A DNA stretch of 64,000 bases from Nectonema munidae (taxonomy: Eukaryota > Nematomorpha > Nectonematoida > Nectonematidae). Within the stretch, counting starts at the first letter, position 1; each line of letters opens with the position of its first letter. Both the position numbers and the translations under genes were made by a program. The stretch is taken from positions 1,302,001 to 1,366,000 of the forward strand of contig JAUIRK010000898.1 of assembly GCA_030549495.1 (NCBI GenBank), read 5' to 3'. Under the pieces are notes generated by a model. The model was not told the origin of the DNA. It did not search any database and saw nothing but the letters and a program-made list of their open reading frames with translations. This document shows positions 40,777-53,164 of this stretch, one piece after another.

Positions 40777-41990
40777 CTACAAAGAGAATGAATAGTGTAA
40801 AAAGTTTTATGCATGAATTTTTTTATGATTAATTTTGAAGAAAAATATTTGTACTACAAATCAATAAACATGTTAATTTTCAAAAGCAAGATCAATTGTT
40901 TTTTATTAATAATAGTGTTTTGTCATATTTTTTATATTGCGATCGAAAAAGCTTTTTATGTACCTTGAAGAGTTAAACAAAGATTCCAAAAATTATGTTA
41001 TCTTGGGCATGTGCATCTGTCTACTACCAAGACAAAAATTGGATCAAATTCTTTTTTGACTTAAAGTATTCACCTCAAAATTAGCAGAAACACCCAAATT
41101 CTAAGGGTTTTGTTAGCTAAACATTTCTATAAGCGTTTATTTTATAACAAAATTTTGTTGAAAATATTTCTGCCTGTCATAATGACTTATAAATACCAAA
41201 TACTAATTCAACATCATTTTTGAGTGAATTAGAGAAAGTCTCTGCCATATTTTACAATGGTGATATTTTTTGGTCGAAAGGTTAAGAAAATTACATATTC
41301 CCTAAGAATTCAGAATATAAAATATTTTGATTGAATTTATTCAAAAAATTACGCTTTGTAGAACCATGCGAAAAATAAACAGTGAAATCGCTTTAGAACG
41401 AACTTGCCTGAGAACTGCGAAGAATTGATTTGAGTAATATCGAACCGAACATTTAAATTTGGAAGATAAGCACCAAATTTAAGGATCACATTAAAGTAAA
41501 TGCCATTTTTATTCTGAAGGAAAATATATTTTATAAGTAAGGGGCGTTTCCATAAAATATTTGTCATTGTTTGAGACAGTTGTGATCGCTTGGACATTAA
41601 AGCGAATATAGAGGGTACTTTCAGTTCCGCTGGAAGAGTGAAGTACTATATGAGTGATGAGATGTTCTCTCGTTGACATTTTACTTATGTTACTCAAGCA
41701 TTTATTTCAAAAGCTATGGGCATTTAATTCTTAATAGGAATGCAATTGGAAGGACTTTTTGGCGTTCCACAATTTCCTGTAAACAAGTTTGATTTAAATA
41801 TCCGCTACAGAGCAAAATTCATATGTTGCAAAGCTTCGTTAATATTCGCAATGCGGTGGCATTCGTATTCAGCTAATCCAAGTATTCTCAAAGCTTTTTG
41901 AATGAGAACTCTAAGGCTTTAATTTGGGTGTTGTAACATTAAAATAAGCTAGACCACCACACAATTAAGACAAAAGCTCTTTATTTGTAC
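40777..41990. other. stretch with only weak coding frames
   Basis: Two overlapping minus-strand frames at 41349-41597 and 41509-41697 have no recognised motif. Otherwise AT-rich. Confidence 0.35.
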
Positions 41991-41994
41991 TCCT

Positions 41995-42452
41995 AAGATT
42001 GATTCTGTGCACATTAAATATATGGAAGAAATTATTGAGGATTTTGTTCTCGATTTCAAAACCATTTTATATAAAAACCTAAATTACACTTCTTGCTTCA
42101 TTGCCCAAAGCAATTCATTCAGTTTGGACCTTTGACACATTGTAAAACCATTAGATTTGAAAGTAAGCATACTGTTTTAAAACAAAAATTCAATTATACC
42201 AAAAATTATATTAATACAATAAAAACAATAGTTTATCATCATCAGTTTCAGCAAAGTTACTATGGGCAGTTTTCTAACTTTCTTTCTTTTGATGAAAATG
42301 AAACTACAAAAGCTTCTAGCGTAAATATTAACGACCTCCATAAATCTATTCAAGCATTGCTTCAGCCATATCTATCATCAGAATATATCGAGTATTTTAA
42401 ATCCATTACTGTGTTTGGTGTCTCTTATCATGTTTGTGATTGCATCTAAAGT
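41995..42452 (+). pseudogene. fragment of a multicopy animal protein family (RFE-KH motif)
   Basis: Starts near 41998 as IDSVHIKYMEEIIEDFVLDF, shifts frame, then continues KQFIQFGPLTHCKTIRFESK, HTVLKQKFNYTKNYINT, TIVYHHQFQQSYY. From memory, many uncharacterised fish and invertebrate proteins share H-P-x-x-I-x-x-FGPL ... MRFE-KH-x-FK ... NF-N, repeated in genomes as parts of mobile elements. I recognise no catalytic site, so no class is assigned. One frame break; only this piece is present. Confidence 0.45.
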
Positions 42453-43585
42453 TACGGCAACCTCAGAGAAATTGAATTTAATAAGATTTTATATTTTTTC
42501 ATTTTTGTGGAGAAGCGTTTTTTCTATGTATTAGATTGAATAATAAATTTTTCTATAATTATTTTTTTTATATTGTTGAACTAACAGAATAATATACTCT
42601 TTTTGCCCAATTATCCTCATATTACTGTTGTTTCCCTAGGGCATTTTTTTTTAGTTATTTTCTTATTGAAAATTTCCGACACATGTACATAGTTATATAC
42701 AAAGACCTATCTACAAAGACCTTTGCCTCAATCTTTGAATCTTCAAAATATTTTGTATCTTTCTAAAAATTTGTATAATCTAACGGAAGAACAAATTACA
42801 ATATCCTTGAGGTAAAAGAAGAAAACGCTTAATTTCTATTTTTCGAATATTTAAAATGTATTTCTAAGTTTATTTTTTGAAAAATCTGGCCAGTTGCTTT
42901 GATATTTTCCAAAGAAAATCTAAAGAAGGGTATTTTAAGTAAACTCATTTCTCAAGAAAAGTTAGCTTCATCTGATATAACTAAAGTACTAGACTCTGTT
43001 TATACGCTCAGTATGAAGGAGGATCGTAAGAATCTTTGAGAATAGTGATAAAAACCTTGTTCCAATATATTTTTAAAACTGTATACATCCGAGTAGTGAT
43101 AAATATACTTGGCTAGTCTATTTGTTATTGCAGAGTTTTCTCTATCTCTTGAAAGAAATTTGTTTACCAATAAAATCTTGTAAGTTAAAAATTATTTTTC
43201 AAATCTTCTTTATAAAATCAAAATTTTTTAAAAAGCTATATTGGAGAACCAAAATCATTTATTTTTGGTGCAACCAAAGAAGAGGTAGAGACAAAGTTCT
43301 CCAAGAAGTGAAGGCGAAAAAACGAAAGCACTATACTATTAATCCTTCTCCCCTTTTCATGTTCACAATGGGAAATAGCAAATTCAAAGTGGGAAATAGC
43401 AAAATCAAAATGGGACTTTTTTTTCATTTTTTTGAATAATTTTTTATTAGAACTTTTATTGAGTTTCTGATTATATTTTTAAACATATTTCATAAAAATA
43501 GAAGTTTTCGAACAAGTTTATTTGATATCAAAACAAAAAAAATCAAAATTGAACATTAGCACAATTTAAAACATCAAGAAACAAA
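42453..43585. other. gene-free AT-rich stretch
   Basis: A short direct repeat gggaaatagcaaaatcaaa occurs twice near 43372-43412. Nothing else recognised. Confidence 0.45.
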
Positions 43586-43589
43586 CGCT

Positions 43590-44065
43590 GAATTTTGGCA
43601 ATAGAATTTGAGCAAAAAGAAGGATTTATCTCATCGACTGCAAAGCAACCAGTTTTTTGTTCTAAATTCCATTATTCCCAAGCAGTCTCGATCAGAATTA
43701 TATAAAACCTCAGTTGATATTTCAGCCCACTCCTTTTTGACCCTGGCTTTCACTTTACTCCAAATTGATTAGATCGGATTCAACATTAGGCTATATGGCC
43801 CCAAACGCAGAATTTTATGAAGAGAAAATTATTCTTCGTTTAAAATATTTTCAATACCCGAGTGGCAAGGAGCATTGTCCATAACCAACAGAACATGAAC
43901 GTGGTGCAGCTCTAGGGCTTTCTTCAGGGTGGTTTGACGAAATTTTCAGCTTCGTTTTTTTAAAGGATCCTCTTCTAATTTCATGATAAACTAACCCAAA
44001 AGAGCTAATTGCACCTATCAAATGAATGTTTGCTCCCTTTGAAGCTATCTGAGGCCTCGTTTTGA
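43590..44065 (-). pseudogene. Tc1/mariner (IS630-type) transposase relic
   Basis: Minus strand in order: IASKGANIHLIGAISSFGLV then RRGSFKK near 43960-44050, HHVHVLLVMDNAPCHSG near 43870-43920, ILRLGPYSLMLNPI near 43790-43830, SIWSKVKARVKKEWAE near 43735-43790. The MDNAPCH aspartate and the GPYS-x-x-LNPIE block are the second and third catalytic regions of this superfamily; the Glu after NPI falls on a stop. Two or three frame breaks. Termini not identified. Confidence 0.8.
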
Positions 44066-44599
44066 TCGACCTTGATTTCTTGAAATGTGTATATTAAAAT
44101 TTGTTTCTGCACTTTTATATTTGACCGGATGTTTTGAGCTTGCTTAAATTCCACAAAAAACCTTGGACACAAGCATACCTATTCTGATACAAACAAATGC
44201 ATTTATTGATACTAATAAAAAGGGTAAATCTGTATAAAAAAGAGCAAAAGTAAGAAAAACAAATTTCAAAATGTGTTAGATGTAAAATAAATTTCACTAT
44301 AGAATACACAGATGGAGAATCAAATTTGGTATCTAATAAAATTTGGAAGTATTTTGAATAAAGAAAAAAGTAGCTTAACAGATAGGAGCTTTTTTTAGAC
44401 AAAGTCCGAAGCAAAGAGTTGGCGTAAAATTCAGTTTGCTGTAGATTAGCAATCTCCTATCAATGCTAAAAACTCATTTCCTGCATCTTTGAACTTCTAT
44501 CATTTTGCTTTTAAAGTAATTATCTGTGCTGCATCTTTTTTCATTGATTTGCATTCTTCCATGAACATCCTATAAAATTCCCTAACCACTGTACAGAAT
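44066..44599. other. gene-free stretch
   Basis: No supported feature. Confidence 0.45.
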
Positions 44600-45420
44600 T
44601 CCATGACATATCTTAAAATTTCCGGCCCTTTCAATGATTTTTCTAAAAAAAATGACATTTTATTCAAATTCCTGGACTTTTCCCTGATTTCCAGGTTGGC
44701 TGAGAAGCTGTCCGACTCCGATTCCTAGAATGCAAATTCTGACTCCTTTGATTCTTCCGACTCTGACTCCTTAATTCCTTGACCCCTATATAGAAATCTA
44801 TTATTACGTTAATAACAAGGTTAAAGCTCAAATCTATACAAATTTCTTATTTGTAAACATTAAAAAAAATAGGCTTTATTCATAATAATTAAAGAACTTA
44901 TAGACTACTCAATTGAAATTTGCAAATAAAATTTTTATAATTTGCTCTCAAAAACAAGATGGCTTCAGTGAGTTTCTCTTTCATTGAATTGACCTTAGCG
45001 CTGAAAACAAATACAGAGAGCCATTTTAAATGCCTCCGGAGCTTTGCCAAGCTCCTAATATATATAGTTTCACTCTCCTTACAGGAAACAACTACAAATA
45101 CATGACCACAAACACTTTTACACAGACTGACAACGATAGCTTGTCAGGATTGTGTATTTTTCTTCTTCTTTTTATTATTGATGGATTGTTTTTTTGTTTC
45201 CATTTGGAGAGACCACTTAGCGTGCATATACACTGCACACACTCACTATTACCTCCAAAAATAAAAACAAAAACTGCTAAATTGTGCAACAGGTAAAACC
45301 AAACAGGGAAATCATGTTAAAAAAATAATTTTATTGCACTTAAGGAGTCAGAGTCAGATAAAAAATTCCGACTCCCAGTACTCTTAGAAATCCGACTCCG
45401 ACTCTCTCCGCCTCCGTGGG
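44600..45420. repeat. non-autonomous element with GACTCC-rich ends
   Basis: Left part has ttcctggacttttccctga and an imperfect gactccgattc / ctgactcctttgattc series (44710-44795). Right part has ggagtcagagtcaga, ttccgactccc and ccgactccgactctctccg (45345-45415). The two ends carry the same GACTC-based motif, and both orientations occur on the right. Short GACTCC arrays at both ends of an otherwise ordinary 600-bp core suggest a MITE-like element of unknown class. Exact ends and target duplication not found. Confidence 0.4.
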
Positions 45421-46380
45421 AAGCATGTAATATTATGAGAAGAGAAGTTGATTTAAAGAAAAGAAACCTTATCTAGCCTTTCTTCGCTTGGAAAAAGATA
45501 ATTCTGTTTATCATATACATTCTGCATTGTTAGTAGCATATTTTTCTCTTTGTACAAGACATACCTATGAATTTAATGGCGCAAAACATATTTTATTATA
45601 ATTATCATTTCAAAAGATACCAAAGCTTGTGAAGGTCCGCATTACTCTTTATCTGCAAATCTGTTTTCTTCCATTCTCTTCCTAAAACATAATGATTTAT
45701 TTGAAAGATTGCTAAATAGTCTAAGGTACGAATTCTCAACCCGTCATAGCATCAACATGTACCCTTACATTGAATATGAAACAAAAGAACGCTCAACAAT
45801 ACTACAAAAAAACAAGGTATCAATGGAAGCTTGATTTGATAAGTTTAAACAAAATGCAAATATAATACTGAAAAATGGCTTTATATCCGATTTCAAAAAT
45901 ACAATAATTTTTACCAAGTTGTCTTCCTTTTTTCGTATTTCAATCAAACATGGAGCAATTATAGAAAAGTATCAAATTAAAAGACAGCAAAATCTAGGTA
46001 TATGTAGTTGAATGAAAATTCTAAAACATAATGACTTTCACCCCGTTATCTCACCATTTTTATGTTTTCGAATCAAGCATGGAGTGAACGCTATTAACAA
46101 AAGTATCAAATTAAATACATTGGCCATCCTCCTGAGGGTTCGGAAGATAGTGACTAAAAATGTTAGGCGTTGTCTCTCATGTCCAAACGTTTGAGCTTTT
46201 TGATTTACATATACAATATTATCGTGAAATAATACTTTTCAATTACGAAGAGAAATCAACGGAAATGTGGCATTATGTGTATGTTTTAATAAAGTGGTAA
46301 TAATTCATTGAAGCTTAAGAAATAAATAAATTATAAAACCTTATTGACAGCAATATGTTCGCATTGAAGTAACAACATGA
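45421..46380. other. gene-free AT-rich stretch
   Basis: Nothing recognised on either strand. Confidence 0.45.
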
Positions 46381-46389
46381 TTTACATAC

Positions 46390-46567
46390 AACTCAAAGGT
46401 TCGATAAAAAAACGTAGCAAGGATCGAAATCGTACGAAACTTCGTCATTTATCGTAATTCAGTTTTTTTCGTACGTAACTTAGAATCGCATTTTTTACAA
46501 AAAAAAAAGGTGTCGTACCGTACAATATTTCAAAATGTAACGTACCATATGAAACCATTGCCCACTG
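46390..46567 (-). repeat. TACG-rich hAT-like terminus
   Basis: Read on the minus strand it starts CAGTGGGCAATGG (46567 inward) and is packed with gtacg/cgtac motifs in alternating orientation. CAGTG-start plus subterminal short motifs is typical of hAT ends. The opposite end was not found. Confidence 0.4.
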
Positions 46568-46925
46568 GTCCTACCATAACTATTTACTCACGCCGCATAA
46601 GTCAAAACTTAAGTCGCGGCTAAAACAAGTCAAATACCGTTAGAAATAAAGAAACATTTATTATAAATCCCCAAAATATATAATATCTCCATATAAAGCA
46701 TTAACATTCATTTATCACCAAATAGGTTAAAAATGTGTTAAGATGAGTATTTTCAATGACAGACATAAAGTGGAGTTCATGAGTGAAAGAAGTCTATAAC
46801 CGTGTCTTGCTTTAAATTACCCTGATTCAAAAGATGCGAAAATGTACACTGTTTCAAAAGAGAAGAAAGACGGGGACCGCATTTGAGAATACTGAGGGGT
46901 GCAATTTCGACAACATTGCCTTAGG
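46568..46925. other. gene-free stretch
   Basis: Nothing recognised before the next element. Confidence 0.45.
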
Positions 46926-46928
46926 TCA

Positions 46929-49439
46929 TTAAGTTATCTCTAGTTTACAACCATGGGTAAATTTTACCCAACAGCACTTTTAGAGTTACATTCTGCTCAT
47001 AATTTAATTTAAAATAGTTTAAAATTTAATGACATTTAATGTTTTAGTTTTCTTAATATCCATTTTGAGTTTCATGATTTTTGAGTAACTGGGAAAAAAA
47101 ATAATGCCTTGTTTGTATTAAAAAGTACAACCTTGGGTAATTTTTACCCGTATTTTTGTAGGCAATTGTAGTTTTTTTGCATTGCTCAATATTAAGCAAA
47201 GCATCATTGAACAAATATTACTCTTTGATTTATTATTATGATATGCGGATTATGTTATAGGCTATTTGCATTGCACAATATTACGTAAAAGAGTAAAGCT
47301 TTTTCACAGATTTTACTTTTTGATATATTATCACACACAGCTGTTATTGCACCAAGCGCGTAGCTCTCTTTTCTTTTTTTTCTTTAGCTGTGTTTTATTT
47401 TTATCTTAAAATGTTTCGTTCAAAAAGATCTACAAAAGATAAGGCATTGACTAAAACTTATCAATCTTTGTTCGCATTTAGTGATAATGAGGAACAAATT
47501 GTTGAGAATCTTAGTGAATCAGAAGGCGAAACTTCCATACAAGAATATCAAAGTAACGCTGAATCGTACGAGAATGATTTCGTTTCTTCGAAAATAAGCG
47601 AAGCTTTTTACGAACCAAGTTCTTCATCATCCGAGAGCGAAAGTGACTTTTATAGTGATCAGCTTTCTACAACTTCTTCTAAAAGAAATTTTGATAGTTT
47701 AGAAATAACTTTTTTGCACCTGATGGAAGAGAATGGAGCAATAATGGTTCTTCTAACTCTGGTCGACAAAGATCTGAAAATATTTTCAAAAATGAACCAT
47801 TCAAAATTAATCATAAAATAAATCCTAAAAAAGAAATTGAAGCATTTCTTCTTTTTTTGCAATGAAATAATTGAACATTCAACTGTTTACACAAACTTGC
47901 ATGCAAGAATAACCATCAATTTTCATTATCTTGAATCTGGTAAAAAAAAAAAGAAAAGAAATAGAAATGATGTCATTGACGAAATAGAAATGAATGCTTT
48001 TTTTGGCTTGCTTATTCTTGGCGGAGCATATAATGCTGGATATAGGTCTACCTTGAATCTTTGTTCTAATAAACATGGACATCCTATATTTAGAGCTACA
48101 ATGTCTCGAAAAAGATTTCTTGAAATAAAAAGTTTTTTACGTTTTGACGATAAGTTGAGAAGAGACAAAGAAGATCCTTTAGCTCCTATATGATTTCTAA
48201 GTGAAAAAGTTTTTCAAAGTTTTCAAGAATATGTAGTTGCGCCTCCTTACTTGACTATTGATGAGCAATTATTCGAGTTTCATGGTAATGTGTTCAAGCA
48301 GTACATTCCTTCTAAACCGGGAAGGTTTGGGATCAAAGTGTTTTTGATTGCAAGTAGTGGAGGGGAATATGTTTTCAATGGTTTAGTTTATATCGGTTCA
48401 AAAACATATAAAGATAGTCTTCCACAAACTTCTTTGGGTAAAACTGGTTCTATCGTTTTTGATCTTATGAAGCCCGTTATGAATTCAGGTAGAAATTTAA
48501 CTGGTGACAATTTTTTTTCTTCCTGTAATCTTGTTGATTAACTTCTGAATCAAAAGACAACATATGTGGGAACAATAAAGAAAAATAAAAGATGTCTTCC
48601 TTCAAAAAGTATAACTAAACTCAAAGCTAAAAAAAAAAAAAGTCGATTTTTTTTCAATAATAAAAAAGTGTTGTGTTGTTTTTATGACAAAAAGTCTTTT
48701 CCTGTTTTGCTAATTGACTCTTTTGATACTTTAAGCTGTCAAAATAATAATAGTGAAAAACCAAGTCAAGTTTTATTTTACAATAAAACAAAAAGTGGCG
48801 TTGATATAATTGATAAAAAAGCAAGGGATAAAAAAGAAAGTGTAGAAGATGGCCATTTGCTTTCATGTGTAACCTTCTAAATTTGTCTTGCATGAATGCT
48901 AATTATATTTATAACAAAATTAATTCAGTTCAATTATCGCATTATGACTTCTTGGTAAACTTGGGCTACCAGCTTGTCGATCAACATATAAATAGAAGAA
49001 TAAAGAATCCAAAAGTTTACAAAAAGACGTTGTTATTTCTTTAAAACTTTGTGGATATTCATGCAAAAAAGAAAATCAAGGCCCTGTAATGTTGGTTAAG
49101 GCTAAAAGATGTGAAGTTTGTATAGGAATGACAGAAAATCTCATTCAGCATGTATAATTTGCAAAAAAGTAATATGTTTAGAGCACTCTTTCAAAGTATG
49201 TGAAAGTTGCATTGATATTTAATTTAATAAAATTGTCTTTTAAATATAAAATAACTAAATTATTAAAAATTCATAAAAACTTTAACTAAATCTTAAATAA
49301 CTTACAATATTCAAGTTATATTTAAATGTAGTATTAACACTTTAAAAACACTATAAATGTTAACCATATAAAAATGGGTAAAAATTACCCATGGTTGTAA
49401 CCGAGCATAAAATTTTTACGAGGCACGCTAACCGTTAAA
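46929..49439 (+). mobile_element. piggyBac element with most parts present
   Basis: Contains a transposase relic from 47411 to about 49230. Terminal-type repeats: TACAACCATGGGTAAATTT at 46946-46970, its inverse at 49375-49400, and a third forward copy at 47126-47150. Internal extra copies of a terminal motif are known in piggyBac. TTAA occurs at 46929-46932 and 49436-49439 and these are taken as borders, but the outermost bases do not pair well, so the exact ends are uncertain. About 2.5 kb, the family's usual size. Confidence 0.75.
47411..49230 (+). pseudogene. piggyBac transposase
   Basis: Starts MFRSKRSTKDKAL, followed by an acidic N-terminal region (SDNEEQ, SESEGETS, SSSSESESDFYSD). Then RNDVIDEIEMNAFFGLLIL, MSRKRFLEIKSFLRFDD, YLTIDEQLFEFHGNVF (first Asp, about 48260), FKQYIPSKPGRFGIKVF, NLTGDNFFSSCNLV (second Asp, about 48500), YVGTIKKNKRCLP, FYNKTKSGVDIID (last acidic pair, about 48795), and a cysteine-rich tail CEVC ... 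ICKKVICLEHSFKVCESC near 49110-49220. The catalytic acids are all present. About five frame or stop breaks were counted by eye, several in A- or T-runs, where sequencing error is also possible. Confidence 0.9.
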
Positions 49440-49589
49440 CAAAAATACAGAATAGTTGCATATTACGTTTATTCACAAATATTTTTAAGTACATCCTTGA
49501 ATTTAATATAAGAACAAATCATATAAAATAACATAAAACGTTTACATGCTTTCAGTTTTAAAATATGTAAAAAGTCAAAGAAAACATAC

Positions 49590-49784
49590 CGTGATAAATT
49601 TCTTTTTTATCCCAATTTACTGGATCATCAAAGAATTCCATCAAACCATTGAAGAATTTTGAAGTGTGGAATAATCTCCTAGACACTCTATCAAACGCAG
49701 AGCATACAAGACTAAAATAATTTTGAGACATTAAATTATAGTAGTTCAAAGGAAGCATTCGATTTACAGAACGCATAAAAACTA
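49590..49784 (-). CDS. internal exon of an unrecognised minus-strand gene
   Basis: Acceptor tccaaacag (ending 49785) and donor GTATGT (49589 down) bound 195 bases with one open frame: VFMRSVNRMLPLNYYNLMSQ, FSLVCSAFDRVSRRLFHTSK, FFNGLMEFFDDPVNWDKKEI. Both splice sites are good and the peptide is helix-rich and protein-like. I do not recognise the family. Neighbouring exons were not identified; the 40435-40776 exon on the same strand could belong to it or not. The piggyBac border at 49439 lies 150 bases downstream. Confidence 0.6.
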
Positions 49785-50335
49785 CTGTTTGGACAGAGAA
49801 TTGACAGATGTTTGGTTAGCCTTTGCAAAAGTTATATTCTTTAATTCCATATACTTTTAAATAATAAAACGAAAGAAGATTAGCAACACAAAGGTTCTAA
49901 CTAGAAAAGTTTTCACATGAAGTATTATTTTTGACTTCGTTCTGAATAAATTAAAAAAAACATCAAAAATATTCAGAGGTTGTGATATTTTGTACATTAG
50001 CATATAGTGCGTAGAACTTTGAATGCCTTTGATATTTTTTCTATTGTAGATAAACATTTTTGTAAGTTAAAGAAATGATATAAAATTTTTAGGAGGCTTT
50101 TGTATTTGTGTTTTTTAAAATTTTTAATGTTTATTATATTCAAGTAGTAGGCGTTTATTTGTATTCAAGTTTGCATCAAATAATGAATTTGAATAAATGA
50201 AACTTGTTAATATTTTTATCAATTTGATTTTAACCTTTTTGATGTTCTTTTATTTTTTTATATTTGCTTGAAATATTTAATAAAATTTTCTCATTTTATT
50301 GTCATTATTTTTCGATTCTAATTTTTATATTAATA
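49785..50335. other. gene-free AT-rich stretch
   Basis: Probably intronic for the previous gene; nothing recognised. Confidence 0.4.
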
Positions 50336-50339
50336 TTGT

Positions 50340-51460
50340 TGTATTTTACAGAAATGTGTCAAACATCAAAGAGGAAATATCTAGCTGGAATTTCTCAAAT
50401 TTAGTATGAGGAAATTTTTCCTCAAACAATAATTTTCCTTATGAATATCCAAGCTTATAACTTGTATTATGATTATATTTTGAAATTAACATATAAGATG
50501 TTTCTAATCAAGAAAATTTCTATTTCATTCTTCAATTCAAGTAATCTTTGTAATACTTTTCTTCTTGACAACCAATGAACGAATAGTAAAGATGTATATG
50601 TTTAGAATTAAAGGCTAAACTTAATTTCGTAAATAATCTAGAATTAAGAGGTTTAGCTTTAATGAAATTTACTGTTTTTTACATCTTTCAGTACTTTATG
50701 TAATTCACCTGATAACTTTAGAGAAACAAGGTTTTCTCAATGGATAAAAAAAATGAAGAATTATAATATTACAAATTTCTTTCTTTATATGAGGTGTGGA
50801 AACTTAGCGTGTTCCTAACATTGATGATGCTCCACTAGAACAAACGTATACCATTATTTCCAATCAAATTCCTCTTCAAAAAAACTATTGACCATCATAA
50901 ACATGTTTTCATCTGTAGTTGTAATTTCTAAAGATGAACAAAATAGAAAATCTTCCATCATTTCTTATTTACCTATATAAGGCACGTAAACCATAAGTTG
51001 AGCATTATTAGTAATATCTATTAATTTGTCAATTTGAAGACTAAACTGTTTGTGTATTTTAGGTCAAGAATAAGCTGCTCTTTTAAAATATTTGAAATTT
51101 GTTTTGTAATCGTATCGTTTAATAAAGGAATTGACTAAAGTTTTTTAGGAAATTATTCTCCAAAAACTCTTTTACCATATCTAAAGCTGAAGGTTTTACC
51201 AATACTTCACCAATTGTGTGAGGTATTTTAACTTTCGCAATTCGCTAAGATACAAGAAATGAAGCAAACGTTGATGCTTGTGAATTTATTTTGTCTTTCC
51301 AATTCTTTTTTCATTCAAAAAACTTCGTTCTTTGGTAACATAGTTACTATGCTTTCCTTTTAAAGGCCTTTTTAGTTTGTTATGTTTTAAAAATTTGTTT
51401 GACAGTACTTCTCCACAAATAATACACTGGGGCTTAGTTAACACTTGATGATTATATAAT
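50340..51460 (-). pseudogene. hAT transposase relic of the ZBED5 / SCAND3 type
   Basis: Minus strand in order: KPQCIICGEVLSNKFLKHNK and LKRPLKGKHSNYVTKE (BED-like zinc finger with C-x2-C, then H near 51370), RIAKVKIPHTIGEVLVKPSA near 51200, LSNDTITKQISNILKEQL near 51100, FSLQIDKLIDITNNAQLMVY near 51030, EDFLFCSSLEITTTDENMF near 50940, NSRLFTKL near 50630, VHWLSRRKVLQRLLELKNEI near 50560. These are successive landmarks of ZBED5-type hAT proteins (FSLQ-D-S-D; RWLSRG-VL-R). The C-terminal dimerisation part is missing. Many stops and shifts: an old copy. Confidence 0.85.
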
Positions 51461-53160
51461 TAAAACGAAGATTAAAAATCTCATTTTTATAGTCTTTTAG
51501 TTATGGTTTTAGCTATATTCAAAAAACAACCATAAAAATTATAAACTTTACTAGAATATATAAATTCAAGCATAAATATAACACAAAATTAAAACTATTT
51601 TAATTATCTGCTAAGTTTTGTTCAAAATATTAAAAGTAAGCTACACTAATTTTATTATCAATAAAATGAAGTAAATTAATTGCAAAGTTAATTTCTTCAA
51701 TATGACAGCTATTATAAAGTTAAAAATAAATAGAAGAAATAGAAAATGTTAATAAAGCATTAAAAAGTCATCTAATATGCTGTTTTATTTTAGTTTTTGA
51801 ATAAAAATGTGATGCAAAAGTATTATTCATTAGAGGTTATTTATTTTTTAAATTAAAAAAAAGAATATATCGACCTTTTAAAAGTTCCCCAACCAATACT
51901 TTGAAAAACACTGATATAATCCGACATCAGACTCAACCGCCTTGAGAATAAGTCTATATTTGTGCTTCAAAAGTAGAAAGTGTATAATTAATTAGATTTG
52001 TGTGTATGACGTATGTTGGTGTATAATGTGTTCAAATGTCTGTAAGTCTAATAAATGTAAATTCATAATGTAAGATAAGAGAATAAAAGAGGGAATGCAG
52101 ACTTGGGAGTCAAACATCATGCCAAGCTCCTCTGAAATTCCTATCAAACATATTTTACAGACGATGTGTGAGAGCTATATAATAATAATAAGCCATTGTT
52201 TAAATATGCACACAATAAGAAAGCAATGTTTATCACAGTGTCTCCTTGTAGTATTTTTGAGCAAACACATGTTGATGAACCACTAGATTTTCTCATCTTA
52301 TTCTGTCACAGTGATTCTATTTCTCTTACTGTCCCCTTCTCTGTTTTTCTCTTCCGCTTTCTCTGCTAAAAATGAAATCACTCAAGCTCTCTTCTCTCAT
52401 TCAAGCTCTCTTACTCTTGTTTAACCTCTCCTATCTCATTAAGCTATCTTCTCTCCAGTGTCGTAGCTAGGCTGGGTCATGAGGTTAGCTACTTCAACGT
52501 TGGCTTTTGCTGCTTATAAGAACTTGAAAATATCAAATAAACTATCTCATTTTTTATGCCACCTATTATTTTGAAATTATTCTGAGAACAGAGAGTTTCG
52601 TTTTAAAATAGTGAAAATTGCTTTATTAGTTTATTTTGGCTCTTTTCTCTCTTATGTTAATTATGTAGCAAAAATTTTAATTTTGAGTAAAAGGTAAGGT
52701 AAAGGTACCGTGGGTGTGTTTTCATTGACAAGGCACTGATGTAACGCTTATGTCAAACTATGAACAAATTGGTATCGATGAGGAATCGAAATGATCATCT
52801 CAACAAACCTACCATGACAACCATAGAGCATGCTGTAGGTGTGGGGAGTACGTCAAATTAGTTTTCAAAAACTTAAGTTATGCTGTAAAATTTTTTAGTT
52901 TTTGTGAAGCTCTATAACTTTTTTTGATAGACTTTTTTTCCTATAAAAGGCAAATCATTGCAAAATGTTAAAAGTTATTTTACTTTTTGTGGCGTGCACC
53001 AATTTAGCTTTTAAACTATTTTTGAATGATGCTGAGAAAAATGAAGTAATGCAATCTTAATTTATTGTTTGATTTTTGTTTGCACAATTTTATCTTTATG
53101 TTATACCTTTTTTTTAAGAGTTTAACTAACTTACACTTATTCTTATACACTAAAAAGATT
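51461..53160. other. gene-free stretch with CT-rich tract and short repeats
   Basis: 51945-52045 resembles 26733-26800. 52300-52460 is a CT-rich tract with imperfect tctctcattcaagctctc repeats. CCAGTGTCGTAGCTAGG near 52456 resembles a hAT-type terminus common in animal repeats. No coding signal. Confidence 0.4.
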
Positions 53161-53164
53161 GAAA

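Noticed and set aside
43122-43439. 105-codon plus-strand frame rich in Lys and Phe
   Set aside because: Composition is what random AT-rich DNA gives; no motif.
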